Part shown: positions 1 through 8,039 of the stretch, piece after piece
Layout of the letters: every line of letters starts with the position of its first letter
Position numbering within the stretch: position 1 is the stretch's first letter
Source: CAVPLU01 sp964601325
GTDB lineage: Archaea > Thermoproteota > Bathyarchaeia > 40CM-2-53-6
Length of the DNA stretch: 25,829 bases
Assembly (NCBI GenBank): GCA_964601325.1
Contig: CAZRNA010000016.1
Span: 1-25,829 of the forward strand
Direction of reading: 5' to 3'
Position numbers and translations under genes: made by a program
The notes under the pieces: model-generated
What the model was told of the DNA's origin: nothing
The model's database searches: none
What the model saw: the letters and a program-made list of their open reading frames with translations, nothing else

Positions 1-158
1 GACCAAACAAAGACCGATTTGCCTCCGGTATGAATCCATGGCATGAAGTGATCTCCGAACCAGAATGAGTCAAAGCCCTCCTCTTCGGCAAGTAATGCAC
101 ACTCAAGAAACTGTCTCGGCTCAGCATCGTTCTCCCCGACATCAACGCCTACCTTCAT
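1..158 (-). CDS. LLM-class F420-dependent oxidoreductase, FGD-like (partial, N-terminus only)
   Basis: This is the N-terminal 52 residues of a gene reading leftward out of the window, starting at ATG 158. It begins MKVGVDVGEN and contains FWFGDHFMPWIHTGG. The D-H-x3-W pattern is the one seen in F420-dependent glucose-6-phosphate dehydrogenase (Asp39, His40, Trp44 in the mycobacterial enzyme), where His and Trp take part in hydride transfer from the sugar to F420. It closely resembles the complete paralogue at 14379-15371, which reads VWFGDHIFPWFHSG at the same place, so the assignment rests on a direct within-window match as well as family knowledge. A TATA-like box lies 31-38 bases upstream, implying a leader of about 10 bases. 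Substrate is unknown; a sugar or sugar alcohol is likely from family and context. Confidence 0.85.
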   Translation of the reverse strand, partial: MKVGVDVGENDAEPRQFLECALLAEEEGFDSFWFGDHFMPWIHTGGKSVFVW

Positions 159-188
159 TGCTCATCGGCCCGAGCTTCACGCGAGTCC

Positions 189-196
189 CGTATAAG
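189..196 (-). promoter_or_regulatory. TATA-like box for the F420-dependent oxidoreductase gene
   Basis: On the minus strand this reads TCTTATAC, close to the archaeal TATA consensus. It lies 31-38 bases before ATG 158. With the usual 25-base spacing to the transcription start, the leader would be only about 10 bases. Judged by eye only. Confidence 0.35.
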
Positions 197-323
197 ATTC
201 ATTGATTCAACCACTGTGAGAGACTCAAATCCTGAATCGTGCGCTCGGCACCAAGGGAGCTGCGCTCCACACACAACTGTGGTATCCCCCGGTTTCGTAG
301 GGTAGGAAGCGCACTTGTAGAAC

Positions 324-434
324 TGGTGCCGGGAGGGGGTATCGAACCCCCGACTTCTGGGCCCTATGCTCTCCAGATTATGAGTTTCGCCAATCTGACT
401 CTTGCTGGCGCTCTACCAGCTGAGCCACCCCGGC
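324..434 (-). tRNA. tRNA-Met(CAT), elongator type, with two introns
   Basis: The acceptor stem is GCCGGGG (434-428) with TCCCGGC (334-328), closed by one G-U pair. The discriminator is A and CCA is encoded (326-324). The D stem is GCTC/GAGC, and the T arm is GGGGG-TTCGATA-CCCCC (351-335). A regular anticodon arm CCAGA-CTCATAA-TCTGG appears only after removing 19 bases (404-386) between positions 30 and 31. A 5-base variable loop AGGTC appears only after removing 16 bases (370-355) between 45 and 46. The mature length is then 76 with CCA. Intron 1 folds as outer helix GAG/CTC, bulge AGC, 4-bp helix CGCC/GGCG, bulge AAA. Intron 2 folds as CTGG/CCAG with bulges AGA and AAG. Both cut sites in both introns fall after the second bulge base. 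The G1-C72 pair argues against an initiator. Anticodon CAT could also belong to tRNA-Ile2, but the body resembles elongator tRNA-Met. Confidence 0.93.
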
Positions 435-460
435 ACCGCGCATACGGTGAGACAGTCTGT

Positions 461-468
461 ACATTAAG
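461..468 (-). promoter_or_regulatory. TATA-like box for tRNA-Met
   Basis: On the minus strand this reads CTTAATGT, 27-34 bases upstream of the tRNA 5' end at 434, which is the expected spacing for an archaeal promoter of a stable RNA. Confidence 0.45.
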
Positions 469-522
469 CCTTGCCCGACACCCCAAACTCCGCCCCTAGA
501 AATGGGGACTACGGCTGCGACA

Positions 523-531
523 AACTTAAGG
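523..531 (+). promoter_or_regulatory. Possible TATA box for phosphoglycerate kinase
   Basis: AACTTAAGG lies about 46-54 bases before the TTG start at 577. It would give a leader of roughly 20-25 bases. It is the only A/T-rich box in the right range, but the match is weak. Confidence 0.3.
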
Positions 532-576
532 CGACGCTCGTTTCGTTTCGGCGTTAGATGTTGAGGGAATCTGGGA

Positions 577-1812
577 TTGAGCAACGGCACTGAATTTCAG
601 TTTCTCACGCTCGATGATGTGGTGACCAGTGGAAAGACAGTTTTTGTCAGGGTCGACATCAATTCCCCGCTCGATCCTAAGACAAAGCAGATCATTGACG
701 ACACGCGAATCAGGATGACACGGTACACGCTTGAGTCCTTGGATGATGCGAAGGTTGTTGTAGGCTCTCACCAGGGACGACCTGGCGACGAAGACTTCAT
801 CTCTTTGGAAGCTCATGCGAAACTCCTTCAGAAACACGTGACGCAACGAGTCAGGTTCGTCGAAGACACAATCGGTCCAGAGGCTAGGCTTCAGATTAGG
901 AATCTGAAGGCGGGTGAGATACTTGTCCTCGACAATCTCCGGCTCTGCTCCGAGGAGAACATCTCGGCCACGCCGGAGAAGCTCGCAGACACGATAATGG
1001 TCCGTCGACTGGCACCTTTGTTTGACGTGTACGTGAATGATGCTTTCGCAACAGCGCATCGGTTGCAAGCATCGATTGTTGGCCTGCCGCGGGCTGTTCG
1101 AGCAGTTGCAGGGAGACTCATGGCTAAGGAACTGGAGGCGCTCAAGCAGGCCTATCACAATCCCCAGAGACCGAGCATCTACGTTATTGGGGGAGCGAAG
1201 GCCGAAGACAAGCTTCCGATAATCGAGAACATCCTCAAGACAGGAAAAGCCGACAGAGTCCTGGCGGGGGGAGTGGTGGCAAACGTTTTCCTCAGAGCGT
1301 CAGGAATCGATTTCGGCGAAACCGGGAATCGCATACTGGACAAATCTCCCGTACTGCTTGAGACAGCAAGATCCATTCTCAGAAACTATAAGGACAAGAT
1401 CGTTCTGCCAAGAGATCTCGCTCTTTCACGAGAGGGCAAGCGTATTGATATTCTAGTTGGACAGGGAACGGAAGGTGCCCCAGTCCACGATATTGGGAAA
1501 GAGACATCCCGACAATACGCGGACATCATCAAACGATCAAAGACGGTCGTCTCAAGCGGCCCACTAGGCCTCTTTGAGGAAAAGGGCTTCGAACTTGGAA
1601 GCAGGACTGTGCTGGAGGCGATGGCAGCGCAAGGAGCCTGCTCGGTTGTTGGCGGCGGACACATGGGAAGCTACGCGAACTCCCTCGGACTCGACAAGCG
1701 CATTACCCACGTGAGCACGGCTGGTGGAGCGATGTTAGCCTTCCTCGCAGGAGAAGAGCTGCCAGGCGTGAAGGCCTTGGTTGACGCTGCAAGTCGACAA
1801 AGGGCCAGATAG
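577..1812 (+). CDS. pgk: Phosphoglycerate kinase, archaeal type
   Basis: This cytosolic enzyme of glycolysis/gluconeogenesis transfers the acyl phosphate of 1,3-bisphosphoglycerate to ADP, reversibly. The 411-residue product has the two-domain PGK layout. The N-terminal substrate domain has VFVRVDINSPLD near residue 22, DDTRIRMTRYTLE, SHQGRPGD and VYVNDAFATAHR. The nucleotide domain has YVIGGAKAEDK, GPLGLFEEKGFE and the C-terminal GGGHMGSYA. The GGGH in place of bacterial GGGD, and the GPxGxFE form, are typical of archaeal PGKs. The start is TTG at 577: an in-frame stop at 562 rules out earlier ATG/GTG/TTG starts, and the next lines up with the family N-terminus. It is transcribed away from tRNA-Met and converges with the isomerase-like gene. 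It looks like a housekeeping gene bordering the sugar island. Confidence 0.95.
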   Translation: MSNGTEFQFLTLDDVVTSGKTVFVRVDINSPLDPKTKQIIDDTRIRMTRYTLESLDDAKVVVGSHQGRPGDEDFISLEAHAKLLQKHVTQRVRFVEDTIGPEARLQIRNLKAGEILVLDNLRLCSEENISATPEKLADTIMVRRLAPLFDVYVNDAFATAHRLQASIVGLPRAVRAVAGRLMAKELEALKQAYHNPQRPSIYVIGGAKAEDKLPIIENILKTGKADRVLAGGVVANVFLRASGIDFGETGNRILDKSPVLLETARSILRNYKDKIVLPRDLALSREGKRIDILVGQGTEGAPVHDIGKETSRQYADIIKRSKTVVSSGPLGLFEEKGFELGSRTVLEAMAAQGACSVVGGGHMGSYANSLGLDKRITHVSTAGGAMLAFLAGEELPGVKALVDAASRQRAR

Positions 1813-1916
1813 AGCGCCTGGAGATGCTAGATTGACGAAGGGCGATCACGCAACGCGATGTCTATGGGAGTCTAGGTCTGAATTCCCGTCTCTCCATTCT
1901 CGTGTTCGGCCTGTCG

Positions 1917-1940
1917 TAGCGTGATGATGGTTCTACGCTA
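1917..1940. repeat. Small inverted repeat between convergent genes
   Basis: TAGCGT (1917-1922) is repeated in inverted form as ACGCTA (1935-1940), leaving a 12-base loop directly downstream of the stop codon of the minus-strand gene and about 105 bases after pgk. It could form a 3'-end hairpin for either transcript, but no T-tract follows on either side. Chance is a fair explanation. Confidence 0.25.
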
Positions 1941-1941
1941 G

Positions 1942-3267
1942 TCACACTGTAATGCTTTCAAATCCTGCAATCTCGCACATTTCGCTGAGGATCTCTGCCC
2001 AGTTCCCATGAACGATGAGCATGTGGTGTTCGATTCCCCTGCTTGTGACAGTCTTCAGGAAATCGTCGACTTTCGAATCAAGTCTGACCTCTAGCGGGTT
2101 GCCTCTCACTATCTGCTTTGTGCGGATTGCTTCCCCGGAGGCAATGAACATGCGGTACTTGCCAGCGCAGTTGCCCATTCGGACAATAGTCACACGACCA
2201 GGTTTTATTGGAAACTCGACTGTGGCACCGATTCCTTGCGCATGTTTCCTGATGGCAATCTCGTTCTTCTTGGATGCCAATGATGAGGCGGCTGCTCCGC
2301 AGTGATAGGTCAGTATTGTGTTCTTCTTCTCGTCCAAGTGGAAGACATCGCAGAGGAAGACTGGGTGTCCCGTCAGTCGTTGAAGCGCCAGCATTGTTAC
2401 TGTTGCGTTGATGTCTCCCTCGCATCCCCCGGGGATCCCCGCATCAGATAGTCTCGAAAGCGCAAAGCATGAGGTGAACCTCAGTTCCGGCCAGCATTTC
2501 ACTGCCACAGCATCCAGTTTGTTCTCTTCAACGAGTTGCTTGAGGGCAAGAAAGATCCTTCCGTCTCTGATCCTCTCTTCCGGAGTCAATTCCAGGACTT
2601 TGCTTGTGACTTCATGGTGGGTCTTCTTCGCATCGCTTTCCGCTATCTCCTCCATTGTCGAATTCACTTCGCTGAGATCGATGTGCACTAATTCGATGCC
2701 GACGTGCTGTTTCAATGCAATCTCGTCAACGGACCCATCGTAGAATCCTGGAGAGTGATAGCCGACGATGCCGACCTTAGACGTGCGGAGCCCCTTCAGC
2801 ACCCTGACTGCTTCTACCGTGTTTTTCAGTTTGGCGAACGATTTCTGATCTGTTGGTTCCCCGAAGATAACTTTGAATCTAATTCCCATCTTCGATAGTG
2901 CACTTGCATTCATTATTGCTCCGACAAGTCCGCCGCTGTTTGACGGTCCACCGGGTGGACCTCTGAGTGCTACTTCCGGGATGGCCCAGAGCACGACTGG
3001 AACATTCACGTTCTGAACGAGATTCGTCATCACGGGGTCCTGAGTGAAAGTTCCGACGAGGACGACGAGAAGATCCACATCTGCCTTGCGCATTGCCGCA
3101 GCAGCTGAAAGGCCTTCATTGGACTCCATTACTGGTCGATCATGCACAATCATCTCATGTCCCAATTGGCTGAGCTTCTTGAGAAGGGCGTCCCTTGATT
3201 CGGCTGCATACTTCATGTCCAAGGCGACAATCCCGGTGTACACGAGACCGATCTTGAATGATGCCAT
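1942..3267 (-). CDS. L-fucose/L-arabinose isomerase-superfamily protein
   Basis: The product has 441 residues and belongs to the FucI/AraA-like superfamily (COG2407 type), whose members interconvert aldoses and ketoses using a divalent metal. Three candidate metal ligands are visible: Glu283 in GGCEGDIN, Asp307 in FLCDVFHLD and His420 in IVHGNW. The Glu-to-Asp spacing of 24 residues equals that of the E. coli FucI ligands Glu337 and Asp361. The protein is shorter than classical FucI (about 590), as expected for this subgroup. The start ATG 3267 has a good ribosome-binding site (AGGAG, 8 bases upstream) and a TATA-like box at 3307-3314. It is divergent from a UroD-type gene and stands alone on its strand. 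The position in a sugar island supports an isomerase role, but the sugar is not identifiable. Confidence 0.82.
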   Translation of the reverse strand: MASFKIGLVYTGIVALDMKYAAESRDALLKKLSQLGHEMIVHDRPVMESNEGLSAAAAMRKADVDLLVVLVGTFTQDPVMTNLVQNVNVPVVLWAIPEVALRGPPGGPSNSGGLVGAIMNASALSKMGIRFKVIFGEPTDQKSFAKLKNTVEAVRVLKGLRTSKVGIVGYHSPGFYDGSVDEIALKQHVGIELVHIDLSEVNSTMEEIAESDAKKTHHEVTSKVLELTPEERIRDGRIFLALKQLVEENKLDAVAVKCWPELRFTSCFALSRLSDAGIPGGCEGDINATVTMLALQRLTGHPVFLCDVFHLDEKKNTILTYHCGAAASSLASKKNEIAIRKHAQGIGATVEFPIKPGRVTIVRMGNCAGKYRMFIASGEAIRTKQIVRGNPLEVRLDSKVDDFLKTVTSRGIEHHMLIVHGNWAEILSEMCEIAGFESITV

Positions 3268-3306
3268 ATTCAGAACTCCTTGAGGATGGCTTCTCTCGAT
3301 GCTTGT

Positions 3307-3314
3307 TTCTTAAG
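3307..3314 (-). promoter_or_regulatory. TATA-like box for the isomerase-like gene
   Basis: On the minus strand this reads CTTAAGAA, about 40 bases before ATG 3267. It implies a leader of about 16 bases that contains the AGGAG ribosome-binding site. Confidence 0.4.
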
Positions 3315-3433
3315 TCTTACCGCGCAGATTACCGTGGGACCGTACCCTGTAGTCGAAAATACTATGAATCATGACGCCTTCTCTCTGAATGACTGGTGCT
3401 CAGGCTAAATCTGCCAAGGAAGAGATCATTCTC

Positions 3434-4453
3434 ATGAATTCTAGAGAACGAGTTCTCAAGGCACTTGCCCTTCAGAAATCAGATAGGGTACCAGTTGTTC
3501 CGTTCATCATAACTTTCGCGGCGAAATATGCTGGTTTCAAGGTCATTGAGTATGCCAAGGATCCAGACGCACTTGCGGAATCTCAGATCGCTATGGCACG
3601 AAGATTCAAGATCGATGCTGTCTACGTGGACTCTGACCCGGTGATTGAGATTGAAGCCATGGGGGCCGAAATCAAATACCCTGAGGATGAATCGCCGATG
3701 GCCTCAAGACCAATTGTCAAGGCGTCGAGCGACATCAAGTCATTGAAGACGCCTGATCCCGAAAAAGACGGTCGATTGCCCGTCTGGTTGAACGCAATCA
3801 GGAGTTTGAAAGAGGAGGTTGGAAACGAGTTCGGGGTCTTCGGGAGCCTTAATGCTCCCTTCCAGGCGGCCGCACAGTTGCTCGGGATAACTGAGACATG
3901 CAAGTACCTCTATCGAAATCCTGGACTCATCGCTGAGCTTCTGGATCTCACAACCAAGACAATTGTCAGTTTCATGAAAGCGGAGATCCAAGCAGGTGCC
4001 GATGCCATAGTACTGGGAGATGCCATATCATCGCCCACTGTAATCTCGCCTAAGCATTTTGAGCAATTCAGTTTCCCGTATATTCAGAGGGTAATCCGGG
4101 AAGCAGGAGGGAAGGTTCCCTTCGTACTGCACATCTGTGGGGATGCGACACGAATCATCGACAAGATGGTCGAGACGGGAACAAAGTACCTTGAAGTTGA
4201 CTCTTATGTTGACCTAGCTGAAGTCAGGAGAAAGTATGGCAACTCCGTCGGCATCATCGGCAACGTCAGCCCCAACCTTCTCCTGACTGGCAGTCCTGAA
4301 ATGATTGAACAGAGTTGTCGCAAAGCTATCGAGGCGGGAGGACGCACCGGGGCGTATATTCTCGGGTCGGGATGTGAAGTACCTAAGAATACTCCTTATG
4401 CAAACTTGGACGCAATGGTCAAGGCTGCAGAGAAATACGGACGATACCTCTAG
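3434..4453 (+). CDS. UroD-fold methyltransferase with MtaA-type zinc motif
   Basis: The product has 339 residues and the uroporphyrinogen-decarboxylase fold. It opens with MNSRERVLKALALQKSDRVP, the standard N-terminus of this superfamily. It carries His233-x-Cys235 in VLHICGD and Cys314 in GSGCEVPKNTP. This His-x-Cys...Cys set binds zinc in MtaA/MtbA-type methylcobamide:thiol methyltransferases and is absent from true UroD, so methyl transfer from a corrinoid protein to a thiol is the best prediction. No corrinoid-binding protein or substrate-specific partner methyltransferase is in the window. ATG 3434 is chosen because it matches the paralogue at 17146-18231. An in-frame ATG at 3389 would add 15 residues and could be used leaderlessly from an A/T-rich box near 3356-3364. 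It converges with the next UroD-type gene. Confidence 0.85.
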   Translation: MNSRERVLKALALQKSDRVPVVPFIITFAAKYAGFKVIEYAKDPDALAESQIAMARRFKIDAVYVDSDPVIEIEAMGAEIKYPEDESPMASRPIVKASSDIKSLKTPDPEKDGRLPVWLNAIRSLKEEVGNEFGVFGSLNAPFQAAAQLLGITETCKYLYRNPGLIAELLDLTTKTIVSFMKAEIQAGADAIVLGDAISSPTVISPKHFEQFSFPYIQRVIREAGGKVPFVLHICGDATRIIDKMVETGTKYLEVDSYVDLAEVRRKYGNSVGIIGNVSPNLLLTGSPEMIEQSCRKAIEAGGRTGAYILGSGCEVPKNTPYANLDAMVKAAEKYGRYL

Positions 4454-4484
4454 TTTCGTATCTCCGAGCGCGACCATGATCTGA

Positions 4485-5600
4485 TCATGAGAGGGGATAC
4501 TTTCCGTATTTCTCGCCAGTCCGGATCATCTTAAGGAAGTTCTCGAGCTTAACTCCGTCATGTATTGAATTGCTTGAGCCCAAGATGAGCCCGCCTCCGC
4601 ATGCTGCGGAATCAATAACGTGTCTTGTCTCCGCCTCAACTTGATGCGTTGACCCGTGCGTGAGAGTATTACCGCAGTCTACATTGCCGAGAAGGCACAG
4701 TTTGTCGCCGTATCTCTCTTTGATATATGCTATGTCCATCCCAGCGTCGGGCTCCAGGGCCTGGTAGCCTTCGATTCCGAGTGCCATGATGTCTTCAAAC
4801 ACTGACATTGTGTTTCCGTCTGAATGCATCATGACCGGTGTTCCTGTCCGTTTGATCACATCGAACTCGCGAGCAAGAAACGGAAACATGACACTCCTGA
4901 GGTCTCTAGGATTGATCAGCGGGCCATGACAGTCAGCCATGTCTTCTCCAACTATTATCCCGTCCACACCAAACTCTGTCAACCTCTTGGCCAGAACACA
5001 ATTGAATCGTGTTGCCAGCTCAAGAAGTTCGAGTGCGAAACCTCGATCTCTGTATATCTTGACTAGAAAATCAGAAAGACCGACTGTCATGTATGCTGTC
5101 AGGAGGGGGCCGTCAACATAACCCATTACTGCCAATCCCTTCTGCCTCGCGGATCGAATGGTCTCCCTCGCAAGGGAGGTTCTGCCAGAGTCCTCAGGAT
5201 CTATGGCTCGTATCTTCTCCAAGTCACCGCGAGACTTCACAGTTCCTCCGATATACCACGACAGTCCAGTAAGACCAGGCCGATCCTCCCAAATCCGTCC
5301 GAACTCGTCGACCCATCGGTTTGGGGTGATTCTCTCTGGAACGTACCCTTCTCTGTAGTTCTCTGGAAATCCTGCTGACGCTGGAACCATGTCGAGTCCT
5401 GCCGTTGCATATGCCTCCACTGTGTCGCATGCAAGTTCCCGTAACTGGTCAGTGGTCATGCACCCAAGCGCGGCTGAGACTGTCGGTCGACCGATCAGTT
5501 TCTCTATTGTCGCGAGGTTCATGCCGAGCTCAAAACATGGAACTCGGTCAGGCTCTTCCAGATGAATTGCAGCAAGACAACGTTCTCTCGGAGACACCAT
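4485..5600 (-). CDS. UroD-superfamily protein with HSDGN motif (no zinc cysteines)
   Basis: The predicted product has 371 residues and starts MVSPRERCLAAIHLEEPDRVP. In place of the His-x-Cys of MtaA it has MMHSDGN with His near residue 259. The C-terminal loop reads GSSNSIHDGVKLEN, with no cysteine, so zinc-thiolate methyl transfer like MtaA is unlikely. Heme-pathway UroD activity is also unlikely from this divergent sequence. Relatives of this type are common, multicopy and mostly uncharacterised in sugar and C1 gene clusters. An in-frame TTG at 5636 would add 12 residues. ATG 5600 fits the family N-terminus, but neither start has a clear ribosome-binding site. It converges with the MtaA-like gene, 31 bases away, and is divergent from the ABC operon. 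Confidence 0.8.
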   Translation of the reverse strand: MVSPRERCLAAIHLEEPDRVPCFELGMNLATIEKLIGRPTVSAALGCMTTDQLRELACDTVEAYATAGLDMVPASAGFPENYREGYVPERITPNRWVDEFGRIWEDRPGLTGLSWYIGGTVKSRGDLEKIRAIDPEDSGRTSLARETIRSARQKGLAVMGYVDGPLLTAYMTVGLSDFLVKIYRDRGFALELLELATRFNCVLAKRLTEFGVDGIIVGEDMADCHGPLINPRDLRSVMFPFLAREFDVIKRTGTPVMMHSDGNTMSVFEDIMALGIEGYQALEPDAGMDIAYIKERYGDKLCLLGNVDCGNTLTHGSTHQVEAETRHVIDSAACGGGLILGSSNSIHDGVKLENFLKMIRTGEKYGKYPLS

Positions 5601-5778
5601 TGGCGGCCATCTTCTCTTTGCTAGACCCAATGTCAATCTGACGTAGCTATCATGAATAGAACATGTGATGTGAACAGGAGAGATGCGCGAGAGGGCGTCT
5701 TGCTTCTCAAGCAGGTACCTCCAGCTCCTTGCGATCGATGTTCATAAGGCCTGCGATAGGCGAGTTCGATTGATGCGA

Positions 5779-5788
5779 AGTTTAAAAT
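5779..5788 (+). promoter_or_regulatory. TATA box of the ABC transporter operon
   Basis: AGTTTAAAAT, preceded by GCGA that could act as a BRE-like element, lies 34-43 bases before the TTG start at 5822. The implied leader is about 10-15 bases. It is the clearest TATA box in the window. Confidence 0.55.
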
Positions 5789-5821
5789 GCATCCTCTACG
5801 GCAGACTGAGGGCGATGAAAA

Positions 5822-7171
5822 TTGTCTAAAGAAAAACCTGATTCATCACGAAGAGACTTCCTAAAGATGGCTGGCTCATTCGCTGCGGGTGCAGTTGTTG
5901 CGGGTGCTGGCGTGTATGCAACCCAACCTTCTGGTGTTCCTGGCCCAACCCAAACTGTTACGACCACTATGACTGGCACGGCAGGGAATCTCTGGTCTGC
6001 AGGCCAAGAGAAAGTCTGGATACCAATCATGAACCAGTTCATGTCACGCGACGAGGTCGCTGCAGAAATCGCGAAAGAAGGGAAGGTCAGCGTAGCAAAT
6101 TGGACCTACTGGGGCATAGTTGACACCTACTTCGCTCCATCACTGAAGAAATACGTCAAAGACCTTTACGGCGTCGACATCGAGGTCGAGTTTCTCGGAA
6201 CGCAAGCAGCAAAGGGTGGATGGGTGGTTGCTGTCGAAAGCGCGTTGGCAGCAGGGGAGGCCCCTCCATTCGATCTAATGCACATCGAACTCAACTTCTT
6301 CGAAGAGGCGGTGGCAAAGGGACTTGCAGAGCCGTTCCTACCGTCGCCATTGGTCCCATGGGCTGAATATGTCGACTCTTGGTTCCTAAGGTACCCATAT
6401 GGCGTCCAGTTCCAACAGCACGCACTCTGCAACTTCACTGTGAACACGAAATATGTCGGAGACTGGTTCACCGGATGGAAAGCACTGGCTGATCCGAGAT
6501 TGAAGGGCAAACTAAGCCTCTGGCCATCAAGCGACAATGGACTTTGGGGCTGGTGGGCAGTCGTGGCCGGCGAGCTCGGATACGACTACAAGAACCCCGA
6601 TGACATGAAAAAGACCCTAAAGTGGATTGCAGACAACATTGTTCCGAACGTCGTCAAATACACTGACGACGAGGGCGAGCTTGCTGACATACTGGAGAAA
6701 GAGCTCACATGGATATCGGCATACTGGTGCTGTTTGGCTGAAGGCTACGGTATCACGAAACCATGGTTGAAAGGGTCGCACCTACTACCGTACTTCAAGA
6801 GCGAGCATCCCAACTTACCTGGTGTGTATTGGATCCCGAAGAAAGCCCCACACCCTGTGCTTGCGCAGATCGCGGCAGATTGGGAGCTGAGTGCAGGCTT
6901 CCAGATGACTGACATCAAGCAATGGCCGCTCGCACCAGGTGACGAGACGAGGTCAAAGCAACTCTGGGCAATGGCCTTCGAAGGCGCGCTCGGCGAGGAC
7001 TACATTCAGTACGTACCGGACTGGGTCAACGCGCTCGGTCCAAAAGGAATCAACGAGATATACCCAACAATAGAGCAAGCGAAGAGCTTCCCGAAGCTAG
7101 ACTGGATATACATCAATACTGTCATCAACGACTGGATTACGTACTGGAAGCAGTTGACTGCTGCACCATAG
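5822..7171 (+). CDS. ABC transporter substrate-binding protein with Tat signal
   Basis: This is an exported solute-binding protein of 449 residues. The N-terminus has a twin-arginine motif (SRRDFLK, residues 9-15), then an Ala/Gly/Val-rich stretch to about residue 33 and a short Thr-rich linker (TQTVTTTMTG), consistent with Tat export and tethering outside the cell. The body resembles the family 1/PotD-like periplasmic binding proteins and is rich in Trp and Tyr, as carbohydrate or polyamine binders often are. The start is TTG 5822; the nearby ATG 5815 is in another frame and meets a stop after four codons. The gene leads an operon with two permeases and an ATPase of the Pot/Fbp type. The neighbourhood suggests a sugar or sugar-like ligand, while the transporter architecture resembles polyamine/iron importers, so the substrate is open. 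Confidence 0.88.
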   Translation: MSKEKPDSSRRDFLKMAGSFAAGAVVAGAGVYATQPSGVPGPTQTVTTTMTGTAGNLWSAGQEKVWIPIMNQFMSRDEVAAEIAKEGKVSVANWTYWGIVDTYFAPSLKKYVKDLYGVDIEVEFLGTQAAKGGWVVAVESALAAGEAPPFDLMHIELNFFEEAVAKGLAEPFLPSPLVPWAEYVDSWFLRYPYGVQFQQHALCNFTVNTKYVGDWFTGWKALADPRLKGKLSLWPSSDNGLWGWWAVVAGELGYDYKNPDDMKKTLKWIADNIVPNVVKYTDDEGELADILEKELTWISAYWCCLAEGYGITKPWLKGSHLLPYFKSEHPNLPGVYWIPKKAPHPVLAQIAADWELSAGFQMTDIKQWPLAPGDETRSKQLWAMAFEGALGEDYIQYVPDWVNALGPKGINEIYPTIEQAKSFPKLDWIYINTVINDWITYWKQLTAAP

Positions 7172-7202
7172 GCCCGAGATAACACGGAAACAAGCATACG
7201 CC

Positions 7203-8039
7203 TTGACAACCAATGAGAGGCTGAAGCCTCTTGCGCTACTCACACCGGCGATAGCGCTTGAGGTCGGCCTTTTCTTTGTACCAGTCGGAATACTGGCCAT
7301 TGCCAGTCTCACCTTTAGAGACTCCTTTTTCTTTACTCCTGTTTGGACTCTGTCGAATTATGCCAATATCTTCAGCAATGCCTACGCGTTCGACTTCGAG
7401 ATCACGTTCGGGCTGATTACTCTAGCTGCATTTCTTGATCTGATGCTTGGTTTCCCATTTGCTTACATCATGACTAGGAGAATCAGGAAATATCAGGACG
7501 TTTTCAGGGCAATAATGCTGGTGCCCCTGTTTGGGGAATTGTATATCGCTTACGGATTCTACTACCTGTTCTTCCCTGGCGGTCCTCTATCATTCCTGTT
7601 TGCTTCAGGCGTCGAGATGTTCAGGGCTCTCTACTCATTGCCGGCCGCAGTGATTGCACTGGCAATCTATACATTTCCATTCTCTGTCTACAACATAGGC
7701 ATCTCCTTGCAAGGAATAGACCGCTCAATAGAGGAATCGGCCAGATGCCTAGGTGCAGGATCAATCAGAACCTTTGTCAATGTTACGCTGCCAATGTGCA
7801 TTCCTGGAATAATTGGTGCTTGGCTTGTAAGCATTGGCTGGGGGCTGGGAGCATTCGCAATACCCATCTTGATGGGGGGCGCGGTAGTCGCCGAGAGAAT
7901 GCTGTCGGTTGAGGTTTACTCTATGGCCCTGTTGCGGATGGATTTCGGTATGGCGTCCGCCATCGGCGTCATATTGGCAGTAATAGCGGTCATCATTTTC
8001 TACGTATCACTGAAAGCGTCCAGAGGAGCGTTGATTTAG
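7203..8039 (+). CDS. ABC transporter permease (PotB-like)
   Basis: This is a 278-residue inner membrane permease with about six hydrophobic segments. The cytoplasmic EAA loop is at residues 177-197 (EESARCLGAG...VTLP), the coupling helix that contacts the ATPase. It starts at TTG 7203, 31 bases after the binding protein. Its stop codon overlaps the start of the next permease by one base (TAGTG), so the two are translationally coupled. Order and pairing match the PotB/PotC arrangement. Ligand specificity cannot be inferred. Confidence 0.9.
   Translation: MTTNERLKPLALLTPAIALEVGLFFVPVGILAIASLTFRDSFFFTPVWTLSNYANIFSNAYAFDFEITFGLITLAAFLDLMLGFPFAYIMTRRIRKYQDVFRAIMLVPLFGELYIAYGFYYLFFPGGPLSFLFASGVEMFRALYSLPAAVIALAIYTFPFSVYNIGISLQGIDRSIEESARCLGAGSIRTFVNVTLPMCIPGIIGAWLVSIGWGLGAFAIPILMGGAVVAERMLSVEVYSMALLRMDFGMASAIGVILAVIAVIIFYVSLKASRGALI

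Noticed and set aside
239..499. Open frame on the plus strand containing GGGIEPPTSGPYALQ
   Set aside because: It is a read-through of the antisense of tRNA-Met, a familiar artefact, and it has no protein-family support.
1917..1940. Hairpin as an intrinsic terminator for pgk
   Set aside because: It has only a 6-bp stem with a 12-base loop and no T-tract. It is kept only as a low-confidence inverted repeat.
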